A stretch of DNA of 64,000 nt from Metarhizium brunneum (Eukaryota; Ascomycota; Sordariomycetes; Hypocreales; Clavicipitaceae). Shown here piece after piece: positions 35,519 to 45,035 of the stretch. The stretch covers positions 1,116,001 through 1,180,000 of the forward strand of contig NC_089424.1 of NCBI RefSeq assembly GCF_013426205.1, in the 5' to 3' direction. Made by a program: the position numbers and the translations under genes. Numbering within the stretch: position 1 is the first letter of the stretch; each line of letters opens with the position of its first letter. A model generated the notes under the pieces. It saw only the letters and a list, made by a program, of their open reading frames with translations. It searched no databases and was not told where the DNA came from.

Positions 35519-36240
35519 CTGTCTCTTTACAGATGGTCGATCCCAAGCTGTAGTACACGCCAGAAGGAGGGCCAAATTCACAACCTGCCGCCAGCTCAGG
35601 GGAGACAGTTAGGAACAGAGTCCAAAATAAACAGGACCAATGGTATCCAATTTCCTAAACAGGGAATAAATTACAATTTACACCTCGCACACTCGACACA
35701 CAGGGTCAGCCCGCCATCGTTCACAAACCCCTGACTATATATATACATTTGTGCTGAGCAGATTGTCATGTGGAGTGTTTTCCCAACTGCTCTTGACCAG
35801 GGAATTCGGCAGCTCTCGTTCGTCTTCCTCACCATAGCCGGACCACGCTCATATCCATCGTTCAGTGTCCTTTATATCTTCTAGTTTCAAGATACTAATT
35901 GTACTCAGTGAGGGCACCATCCTGAGTCCTCCTCCCTCACAACTCAAGGGGAAATGGACAACCAACAGAGCAGACTCAAGGTAGAGTTCAAGGTCATGGA
36001 TCCGCGTTTTCCCACTACATTTCCGACAAGACCAGGCTTCCCTTTTCACATTCCTCTACACAAAAGGCACAGGCTTTCTTTCATACAGAAACGCCTGTAA
36101 TACGGTAGAGCTGATGCGTGTCACGATGGAGGCTTGCAAGAAATTTCGCTGATTATTTCTGCTGCTCACCACTTTTCGACATGACCGTGCCAACTTTCCG
36201 ACTCTACACTCCCTGCCACTTCAAACCATCGACATTTGAC
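35519..36240. other. Intergenic, convergent gene ends
   Basis: 0.72 kb; no gene seen. Confidence 0.6.
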
Positions 36241-37698
36241 TTACCCGGTGCTCGAGAGGCCCGAAAGCTCTTCAACACACTCCCTGATGATTTCCAGTCC
36301 CTTTTCAAGTTCGTCTTCGGTGACAACCAGGGGCGGGGCGATACGAATGACACCGGTACGGCTGGATTTGAGCTGAAAACAATTACTAACAAGTCTTGTC
36401 AAGTGACGACTCCACGTATAAATACGTACCAAAAGGCCCTTCTCTTTCATCCGCTCACACAGTTCTATACCCAAGCATCTACTGGTCTTGGACTGGTCGA
36501 TGACGAAGGCGTTCAAGAGACCTCTACCACGGACAGTTTGGATAATAGGATTACGAGCCTGGATAGCCCTCAGACCCTCGCGGAGAATATTGCCAAGGCT
36601 TTCGGCGCGCTTGACCAACTTTTCCTCGTCGACGACTTCGAGAGCACGCATGGCGACGGCCGCGCCGAGCGGATTGCCGCCGTACGTCGACCCGTGCGTC
36701 CCCGGCTCAACCGTGAGCATGACGTCGTTGCTGCCCAGGACGCACGAGACGGGATACATGCCGCCCGTCATGGTCTTGCCCAGCAGGACCAGGTCGGGCC
36801 TGACGCCGCTCCAGTAGTGCCCGAGCAGCCTTCCGGTTCGCGCAATGCCCGTCTGGATCTCGTCGCAGATCAGCAGGGCACGGTATTTGTCGCAGAGCGC
36901 CCGCGCCTCTCGGAGGTACTCGTCGTCGGCGACAATGACGCCGGCGTCTCCTTGGATCGGCTCGACGACAAAGGCGGCCAGGTTGAAGCCCGCGCTGTCA
37001 AAGGCCTCCCGCAGCGCGTCCTTGTCGTTGTACGCGATGGGCCTGTCGGTTCCGGGAATATAGCAGCTTATATTGGAGACTAGGGGGCCGTAATTCTCTC
37101 GCGACTGGGCGTCGGAAGCCAGAGAGATTGTGGCTAGCTGTGAAGCAAAGACGCTGCTGTCAACTGTGTTCACCTAAGTCGCTTCATGTTATGCCGGATT
37201 ACGTACCGTTCGTCCGTGGTGGTTCCCTGCCGCGCCGAGGATAATCGCCTGGTCCTTGGGAACGCCTTTCACCTTGTAAGCCCACTTTCGAGCGACCTTG
37301 ATAGCAGTCTCGGCCGCCTCGGCGCCAGTGCTTGAGGGCAGGACGCGGTCATAGCCAAACGTCTTGGTTACCATCTCGGCAAACTGCGGGTATACGTCGT
37401 TGTGAAAGGCGCGCGAGGTGAGCGTCAGCCGCGAGGCCTGGTCGACAAGCGCAGCGACGAGCTTCGGGTGACAATGGCCATGGTTGAGGGCCGTAGAAGC
37501 CGAGTGGAAGTCGAGATAGTGACGGCCCTCGGGGTCCCAGACAGATGCGCCCTGCGCGCGGGAAAACACAATGGGTAGGGACTGGTAGTTTTGGGCCGAA
37601 AAGTCCTTTTCGGCCTGGAGGGCAATGTCGGTCGTGGCAGCGCGGTGCGCAATCGCGAGCTTGCCTGGGCCCTTGTCCTTGACACCGTTGGACACCAT
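36241..37698 (-). CDS. Ornithine aminotransferase (class III PLP)
   Basis: Three exons (37698-37207, 37137-36430, 36372-36241; introns 69 and 57 nt) give 443 aa. Motifs: [44 protein letters not shown] across the first splice, [41 protein letters not shown] with the Schiff-base Lys at residue 285, and [15 protein letters not shown]. This is the full class III set and closely resembles fungal ornithine delta-aminotransferase, which turns L-ornithine plus 2-oxoglutarate into glutamate 5-semialdehyde (spontaneously pyrroline-5-carboxylate) and glutamate. No mitochondrial presequence is visible, as is usual for the cytosolic fungal enzyme. Its place in the cluster suggests a dedicated copy feeding an ornithine-derived building block. 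Whether the genome also holds a housekeeping copy cannot be seen here. Confidence 0.93.
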
Positions 37699-39225
37699 TA
37701 TGTTGAAGGACGACTTAGTATAGAAAACACAAGTAAATTTTGCAAAAGGATGGATGGAATGAAGAGGGCCGGGAACTTGGGAGACAGATACGGCCTTCAG
37801 GCGGGCTGAGGAAGCTGTATATCAGGAAGTGTTCAACCAGGGAGTATCCGGATCTCCAGACACATTGAGGGTATTTTAGCAGTTACCAGGAGAGCATGGA
37901 GAATGGCTACGAGTTCCATAACATTTGTAGGCTCTACCCAGAGTGATATCGACGCAGGGGCGACTTCACGCCGCAAGGAGGGACTGACTTATACTAGGAG
38001 AAACGGGAGTGCGAGAAGCAAAGAGGGAGAATTGTCCACGGTACTCACGCAACGCTACTAATGACGCAGTGGAACACGCCAACATGTCGGTTCCAGCCTC
38101 AGATAGTAATCCAAAGTCTCATCACATGCGCAACTCCAACACAGACCCTGTCCAGCCTACTGATATTCCACTTCTGTACGGCCACGCATCTCTCTTCCCT
38201 TACCCAACAGAATTTTGTACAATTATGGCAACGCTGGGCAGAATCATCCACGGGCCCCCGGCGACGAGACACGGCACAAGGGGCTCTGTAACAAAAGTAA
38301 TATTGGGTTTCGGTGCATTGTGTAAAGCGCTCGGTCCCGGCTACCGCCGCATGGAGTATCAACCCGGAACTATTTGTTAGTGATATCCAATCCCCTATGC
38401 TCCCTTGGATTCGCTCCAGGATCTCAAGAGGTAAATATTGGTTCTCCCCCTATTATAGCGAATTACTACTATTGCAAGCCAAGAATTCAAAATTACCAGC
38501 CAAAAGTAGTATTGACATTGGATGCTCGACTTGGTAAATTTAGGGCCAATAACACAGAAGCATAAGAGTCAAGAGGTGCTAAACACAGACTTGACTCGGT
38601 TGTTTTCAACTCAAGGCATGATGGCCTACAAAGACGACAGCTGGTTAAGCAAGCCAACATACCTCTTTAATCATTATCGCTCATTTAAGAGAAAAACAGG
38701 GGGAAGCTTGTATTTGAAAAACATCCACAAACAGCCGGTACACCGCTTGTTTCCGTGACATAGCCAGGATAATCATGAGAATCGTAAAACAGGGAGACAC
38801 AGAACCAGTACTGTCCCCAAGTCTACGCCGGCATAATCTATGGAAAATACCCGCGGGGATGAAATCTCTATTCATTCCTTGTTCCATGTTGTGCCGCGTA
38901 TTGCTTCCCAACAACGCAGACGGCAAAACCAAAACTAGATTGTAAACTGCGAGAAAATGACGACGGGAGGAGCGGCTAAATATAGCCACACACCTATCCT
39001 TGTTGCTTTAGCCCGTGTGCTCATAACGTAGCAGTCTCATTCGCCGGATGGCGTAGCACAAGCATGATTTGGGGCGTCTTCGTGCCAAACCGCCATCTTG
39101 TTCACTCGCCCCGTCGCCAATATTGTTTGCCCGCCCAGCACTCTGATACTACACCACCCTCAACCACTCACCAAGCGTACACGCCCGTCATTTCGAAAAA
39201 CAAACCCGCACTCGACCGCGCAAAC
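37699..39225. promoter_or_regulatory. Divergent intergenic region, ornithine aminotransferase / TIM-barrel gene
   Basis: 1.5 kb with only short frames lacking motifs; no gene supported. Confidence 0.5.
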
Positions 39226-40323
39226 ATGAGCAACGGAAACAGCGTCACCGGCGAGGTCCAGCAGCAAAAGCGCTTCCTCCCCTCCATAGCAACCATGTCG
39301 CTCGGCTCGTCCACCCTCCACCCCCTAGATGTGAAGCTCAAAGTCGCAGCCGCAAAGGGCTTCCTCGGCATAGAGATGTACTGGGACGACCTGGTGCAGT
39401 ACTCGCTCCAATTCCGCCCCAAGCCGCCCTCGCACGCCGCGCACGAGGCCGTCGCCGTCCTCGTGGCCGCCACCAACGTCGCCAACCTAGCAGCGAGGCT
39501 CGGCCTCAAGATCCTCTCACTCCAGCCGTTCCGCAACTTTGACGGCCTGGCCGACCCGGGCCTCCGGGAGAAGCGGCTCGACGAGTTCAGGCTCTGGCTA
39601 GCCACGGCGCGGCGACTGGGGGCCGACATCATCGGCGTGCCGAGCACCCTGCCCACGGTCAGCGCGGCCGACTACACCGACAACCGGCACGCCATCGCGG
39701 CCGACTTGGCGAAGCTGTCGCGGGCGGCAAAGGCGCAAGGCATACGTGTTGCCTATGAGAACCTGTGCTTCGCGGCGCACGTCAGGGACTGGCACCAGGC
39801 GTGGGACAGGATAGAGCTCGCGCGCGAGCCCGACGGCCTGCTCTTTCTCCCTGATACGTTCAACATTTGCGGCCGGACGTACATGGACCCAGAGGCGGCG
39901 GGGGGCAGGACGCCCAACGCAGAGGCGGACTTGAGGGCGTCCCTCGCGAGACTCGTCGACACGGTTCCCATGTGCAGGATGCCGCTGCTGCAAGTTGCCG
40001 ATGCGGAACTGCCCGACGAGCCGCTGACGCAGGACCACCCTTGGCGCAAGGAGGCGGGACTGGTTCCCCTCATGGCTCTCAGTCGGAACGCCAGGCTGTT
40101 TCCCTTTGAGGAGAGAGGGTACTTGCCTGTTGTGAGCGTCATACAGGCCCTTGTCGGCGCCGGATGGGAGGGATGGGTGAGCATGGAGGTGTTTTCGAGG
40201 ACTACGGCAGTGCACGGGGAGGAGACCATCTGGGAGCACGCGGAGAGGGCTTGGGAGAGCTGGGAGAAGTTGGCTCGCGTCATGGGTTGGCCGGCTCGGC
40301 CGCGGATAGACGGCAGCAGGTAG
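39226..40323 (+). CDS. 3-dehydroshikimate dehydratase-like sugar-phosphate isomerase/epimerase (TIM barrel)
   Basis: Intronless, 365 aa from the ATG of MSNGNSVTG. The barrel starts SIATMSLGSSTLHPLDVKL and GFLGIEMYWDDL, and continues with LKILSLQPFRNFDG, GVPSTLPTVS, GIRVAYENLCFAAHVRDW, LLFLPDTFNICGRTYMDP (metal/substrate region) and GWEGWVSMEVFSRTT. This is the xylose-isomerase-like fold. The N-terminal SxMSLG and YExL segments match fungal quinate-pathway 3-dehydroshikimate dehydratases, which make protocatechuate. If that activity is kept, it could supply an aryl acid for the cluster's ligase. Alternatively it isomerises another small metabolite. The GC-rich, strongly biased codon use differs from the AT-richer neighbouring intergenic DNA. 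It ends 133 nt from the convergent DUF1989 gene. Confidence 0.85.
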   Translation: MSNGNSVTGEVQQQKRFLPSIATMSLGSSTLHPLDVKLKVAAAKGFLGIEMYWDDLVQYSLQFRPKPPSHAAHEAVAVLVAATNVANLAARLGLKILSLQPFRNFDGLADPGLREKRLDEFRLWLATARRLGADIIGVPSTLPTVSAADYTDNRHAIAADLAKLSRAAKAQGIRVAYENLCFAAHVRDWHQAWDRIELAREPDGLLFLPDTFNICGRTYMDPEAAGGRTPNAEADLRASLARLVDTVPMCRMPLLQVADAELPDEPLTQDHPWRKEAGLVPLMALSRNARLFPFEERGYLPVVSVIQALVGAGWEGWVSMEVFSRTTAVHGEETIWEHAERAWESWEKLARVMGWPARPRIDGSR

Positions 40324-40456
40324 TTTATTTCTAAACACGGGCGAAGAGGGCGCCACGTCTTGCTGTATTCAACGTACCCCCGATGTCAATATTCCATGAG
40401 CCCAGAGTGAGTGCCATCGGCCACCCTTTGACAACGAGAATGATGTGTCGTCGTCG

Positions 40457-41086
40457 TCAGGCGGGATCGTCGAGCACATGGTATTCGGCACTGCTTGGTT
40501 TGCCGCCGTTGCAATCGGTGATATCCATGGGACAAGCACTCATGAAAATCACACAGTCCTGTTCGGCCTGCAGCACAACGTAATCTCCGGCCTTGCTCTG
40601 CGGTCTCAAGTTGTGCAACTTGTTGCCTTTGACGACGACGTTCATGAACAGGTTCAGCGGGTCGGGCACCCATCCACATTCAAGAAACTCGACTACCTTG
40701 TCGAACGCTGCGTCGCCATATGCCTTGACTGCCGAGTAGAGATTATTCGCGCAGCTGTCATGCTCAGGAGCGCTACCGAGCTGGGCATAACGCTCCGGGG
40801 AGCAGGCGGCGAAGAAGACGTCGTGCACGCCGGGTGACGTATCGTGAAGCATTGTGAGCATCGGCCGTCGTCGATTATCGAGGAACGTCTCCCGATTCGA
40901 GGGCATCAACTCAGGCAAGGTCGAACGTGTATGGACCATGGACATGTAGGCGGGGAACATGCCCGGGGCTGGGATGCAAAAGGCCCATGTATCAATGACT
41001 TGACTGCCGTTTGTGTTGATGACTTTGATAGCCTGCCCGGTGTGCAATCGAGCAAAGGCAAAGGAACGGGCTGGAATGGTGAGCAT
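40457..41086 (-). CDS. DUF1989 (urea carboxylase-associated) family protein
   Basis: Intronless, 209 aa from the ATG of MLTIPARSFAFA; the frame stays open upstream but that stretch looks like leader. Motifs: IPARSFAFARLHTGQAIKV, NGSQVIDTWAF, STLPELMPSNRETFLDNRRRP, HDTSPGVHDVFFAACSPERY, HDSCANNL, PDPLNLFMNV and DYVVLQAEQDCVIFMSACPMDI. Together these define DUF1989. Bacterial members of the family work next to guanidine/urea carboxylase, where paired DUF1989 subunits act as carboxyguanidine deiminase; fungal members are uncharacterised. In this cluster it could act on a guanidino or ureido group, which would fit arginine/ornithine-derived chemistry, but that is inference. Only one subunit gene is present, whereas the bacterial deiminase uses two. 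Confidence 0.88.
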   Translation of the reverse strand: MLTIPARSFAFARLHTGQAIKVINTNGSQVIDTWAFCIPAPGMFPAYMSMVHTRSTLPELMPSNRETFLDNRRRPMLTMLHDTSPGVHDVFFAACSPERYAQLGSAPEHDSCANNLYSAVKAYGDAAFDKVVEFLECGWVPDPLNLFMNVVVKGNKLHNLRPQSKAGDYVVLQAEQDCVIFMSACPMDITDCNGGKPSSAEYHVLDDPA

Positions 41087-41436
41087 GGCGTCTAGCCGTG
41101 CGTTTGAAATTCGTGTGGAAGAAGATGCTGATGAAAATAGCAAGTGAGGGTGATGACACAGATGAGGGGTTCCCGCATGATTTCCAAGGTGGCGAAACCG
41201 ACGTGGCGGCAAGATGCATTGTGCCGCTTTGTGCGACGTTGAGATGCGGCGGCCTCGCCTTTTATTTCAATTTTCATGCCAATTGATGTGCTTGGTGGTT
41301 CAAATTGGAACATTGAAGCTGCCAGGTACGTACCTCTATAGTCTCCCCCGACAGATTTTACCTTCCCGATCCCGCTTTTGGTGCCAAGTCTGAGCTGTCG
41401 CTGCTTTACCCTGAGCAGAGGTGATCAGGAGGGTGA
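41087..41436. other. Intergenic at the cluster's right border
   Basis: Upstream region of the DUF1989 gene. Contains the left copy of a motif shared with 48463-48479. Confidence 0.5.
41411..41427 (+). repeat. Left copy of a 17-bp border motif
   Basis: CTGAGCAGAGGTGATCA. It matches 48463-48479 at 16 of 17 positions in the same orientation. Both copies are followed by a further GTGATCA/TCTGAGC similarity. Confidence 0.6.
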
Positions 41437-44400
41437 TCAACTCTGAGCTGAGTACTCAAGGGCCACACCGCAAGCGAGGTTTGAGCAGGTGCGATCCGCG
41501 AAGGATTCGCGATGCCGGAGCTTCCATTTCTCGCAGATTTCTCGTGGTCTGTCCGCGCCCAGGTGACTAGGATGGCGGGCATATGCATAGCAAGCACTGC
41601 ATCTCTGATTTACCAACCTGCCTTCAGGTGGCAAAACAATGCCACAGTTCGGATTGCCACATCGGTTCCCTTCGCCATTGTCCCGAGCATTCTCCTGAGC
41701 ATTCTCCTGAGCAGGCACAGGATACCCAGGCTCCCTCTCCCGCTTTTCGCCTCCCATGCCACTCTGTCTTATGTTTGGGTTGACTTCCTGTCCCATGTCC
41801 TGTGGCGAAACCTGCTTCAGGATTGCTTCAGAACAGTCTTCGCATCTTTGTCGGTATTTCGCTCTTGGACCGCCACAGTCCTGACAGATCCCATCTTCTC
41901 TGCGTTCGCGTTGCCAGACCCGGTTGTCAGCAAGGAAGCACTGTTCGCACAATCGTTTTCCAACCGCTCTCGGTCCACCACACGCAAAATACCTGAGCGC
42001 GACCGAAGGGTCCTGCCCTAGCCTGGTTGCCAGATCAACCCGGTATCCTCGACGCCTTCTCATCTGAACAGCAACTTCGCACTTGTTGCACATGTTTCTC
42101 CCTTTCGAGCGTTGCTCCCCGCGCTGGCAGAGGCTCGGGTGAGCGTTGGGCTTCATCTTATAGCAGCGCAGGCATATGTGATTGCCATCTGCCTCGCCCC
42201 CGCAAAGGGTACAGAAGGATTTGCCGCGACTGTTGATCAGGATCAGCACCGCGAGATCGATTTCTTCTTCGGGGACGTCTCCAGCGCCAGCGAGTGCTCG
42301 CCGGCGGCATTGAGCCCACCATGCGGATCCAAGACGTAGTGCTTGGATCGCTTTTGTTTCATCGACGGCGGCTTTGACAATCTCTTGTGCCGGAGTTCCA
42401 ACCGTGGGCGGGGGTATGACTTCAAGCGTACTTTTCAACCTTGGGGCCCAAAGTTCGTTGTAAATGCGGACTGGGGTATTCATATCTTCCTTCGCAGTGA
42501 ATGTGAATCTTGACTCCCCATGGTGCCTTGATACCGTGTCGACCAAGTGGGCAGAAATGGCTTTTCTTGTCCGGAAATATCCCTCGCTGAGAAGCCAAAA
42601 GCTTACAGCGTCGAGAATACTTCGTTTTGTGGCGTAGGGGGCAAGACCCAGTGAGACTGGGTCGGCAGAATCTCTTCGTGGTCAAAGCCTGCCCGAGACA
42701 AAGCATTGCGATACGCTATTTGGTCACAGGACCATGTAGACCACTCTGCTACCTTCATTGAGGGGGCAGACTGCTTCAGTTGCCGCCAGTGATCTGCAAG
42801 CCAAGCCACATCACAGCCAATTGGAGTTTTAAGGGATGGCGACCCGAAAGCTCTGCGTAAGCCCTTGGCTTGATGTTTCGACAGCTTCCCGCCACAAAGA
42901 TCTGCAGCCAAGCTCCAGATCTCCTCGACTGTGTTGCAACCGTGATTAATGTGGCTTGCAAAAACAACGTTTCGGTGTGCATCGACAACGGCAGCTTGAA
43001 TGAGAAGCGGGCCGACGGACTCAGTGTCTGTGAAGTAGATGTCCTTCAAACCCCGAAAGTCAGCAAGGAACTGATATTCCTCCGGCGTAATTTTGGCGTA
43101 GACTCTTTCTGGATCAGCGAGAAATTCGGCAGCGTCGGCGGGAGTTCGGATGTCGAACTCCGATCCTCTTGCCAGGGCGAGCGGCACTGCTAGTCGTATG
43201 GAGGAAGGAAGGCGGGATGCATCAACAATCTCGAGGGCATGGTTTTCACACAATTGCGTTCCCATCGACTTTGTCTCCTGGCAGTGTCCTTCCCCGTGCT
43301 CGCAGGGCGAATCTTGGCGGTTTTCGGCAGGTCTTTTCTAGCGACCCGAGGAAAACATTGAATGCACCATCTGCTTCACGCCTCTGCATGCTTCGCATAA
43401 CGAACGTAGCTGCATGTCAGGCAGCTTCAGCCCGTGCTCGTTAGAGCGTACAGCCTTTTCGACGACAGAATTCTTGAGGGAGATAATCCTGCGAAAAGGG
43501 CAGGCAAGATAGGGCGTGGCCCCAACACATCTCTGGGCTTTCGGGTATCTCAGCACACCGCAATAGTCCATCCGACCTAGCAAGTACCAGTAAGCATGAG
43601 ATAAGCTCCTCGTAGAGGGAGATGTACTCACGCAGTTTCTCGAGGTTATAGTTATAAATAGAGTCGTAGCGTCTTGAGATGGAGTGGATGTTCAACTGGA
43701 GAAGTTAGCAACCATACTTTCAGCGGGGTTCTGAATAGTCCTACCTGATAGAACTTCCGCGAATATTCGGCAAGGTGGTCCTTAATCCATGTCGGTGCAT
43801 CATCGCGGGAGATTTCCGGAGGAAGTTGGAGAAGGCTATTGATGGGCACATATTCGTCCGTGGTATGACAAAGGTCCAAGTATGTTACCATGGGGTCGAC
43901 CATTTGTTGTACACTCTCCACTTCTTCCAAATGAAATTGCTGAAATGACTTGAGCGATGATACTACAAGGCCATGACGAACGCTGACATGTCGTAGAAAC
44001 GATGCCTTGCGGCCCGCGTGTGTCAAGGCTTGACTCGCGAAGTTGCATGATAGAAACGGACAAAGAGCCGACTGTGACTCATGCTCAAGGAGGTTGTGGA
44101 TGCTCATTGCCCAGTTGGAATACAAGTCGTCCCTGTCCTGGCAGTCCGAGTGTGCGCATGGACGATGCTAGAGTCCATGTCTCGCAGCCTTGTGCATCTC
44201 CAACGAATCTGCCAGAACAAATAACTCTGAGCAGTATGGACACATCTCCTTTTCGCCTTGCTGTACGAATGATCTTGGACGAACGACCGCAAAGTGAGTC
44301 GTCGAAGCTGGGCAATATTTGCTGTGTTCAATTTGGTCGCGTTGGGAATCGAAGGACCTGATGCAAGACTCTTCGGAACAGGTGTTCTCAATGACGAGTT

Positions 44401-44608
44401 CGTCTCCGTTGACAATGTTGATGTTTGAGCGCTCAAAAAGGTTAGGTGCCACGTCGATGATCTCTTCTTCATCTTCTTCTCCTTCCTCGGAATCAAAGCC
44501 ATCGAGGTCGTCTTCTGCGTCGCTGTCTTCTCCTTCTGAGTCGCTGGGGTCTTCGTGGATAGAAAGTGCTGAAAGAACGCGGTTCTCGCCAAGATCCATC
44601 GCGCCCAT
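41437..44608 (-). pseudogene. Degenerate multi-exon gene: C2H2-like fingers, exonuclease-like domain, Cys-rich C-terminus
   Basis: Read from the ATG at 44608. An acidic N-terminus is followed by a zinc-finger-like MCPYCSELF..HKAARH and a second CysHis segment. Plausible introns (GTAGGA..CCAG near 43743-43692; GTGAGT..CTAG near 43632-43568) lead into a segment with YFTDTESVGPLLIQAAVV, which resembles the first motif of DEDD-type 3'-5' exonucleases (tentative). Then comes a Cys-rich region with repeated CxxC pairs (CTLCGGEADGNHICLRC, CQDCGGPRAKYRQRCEDC). In-frame TAG codons interrupt otherwise open frames at 44168-44170 and 43338-43340. A single C-to-T or G-to-A change of the kind made by repeat-induced point mutation (RIP) would explain each. 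The GTAAGC donor near 42605 needs an uncertain acceptor to join the last exon. I do not know the family. The damage and the adjacent AT block suggest a repeated or mobile gene. A functional gene with readthrough or edited stops is less likely. Confidence 0.6.
41689..41712. repeat. 12-bp tandem repeat, two units
   Basis: ATTCTCCTGAGC twice in a row, followed by a related partial copy. In the degenerate gene it encodes repeated QENA. Confidence 0.7.
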
Positions 44609-44630
44609 GGCCGGGGTAGCAGGGGACTCA

Positions 44631-44782
44631 ATAAAAATTTAAAAAGTTTAAATAATATTTTAATATAATTTAATAAGCTTTTAAATATTTATAAATATTA
44701 TAACTTTTTTTAATAATATTTAAATTATAAATAAAATTTAATTTTATATTAATAAAAAAATATAATAATACTTTATTAATTT
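44631..44782. repeat. Extremely AT-rich block (about 150 bp)
   Basis: Almost only A and T, with a handful of G or C. It ends abruptly on both sides in normal-composition DNA, 22 nt from the start of the degenerate gene and about 250 nt before the kinase gene. It looks like a heavily RIP-mutated repeat relic. Confidence 0.75.
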
Positions 44783-45035
44783 GCCGGAGATAATAGTCAA
44801 TTAAATAGCATGGTAGATTCATAGTTCGATGCTACTATCTGCGCGGTCAACGCCATAGTACCTTATGCGTCACCGCTGCCAGTCCAACCCAGTCTCCGTT
44901 ATCGCTATCACGCCGTTGCCCCACCTCGTCGATCTCCATTATTTCCTTCCCCAGTCATAACCCAAACCTCATCCCCAACAACATCCGACTCACCAGCAAT
45001 TGACCTTTCAGCAAACCGCTCAGTTGCTGCCCAAG

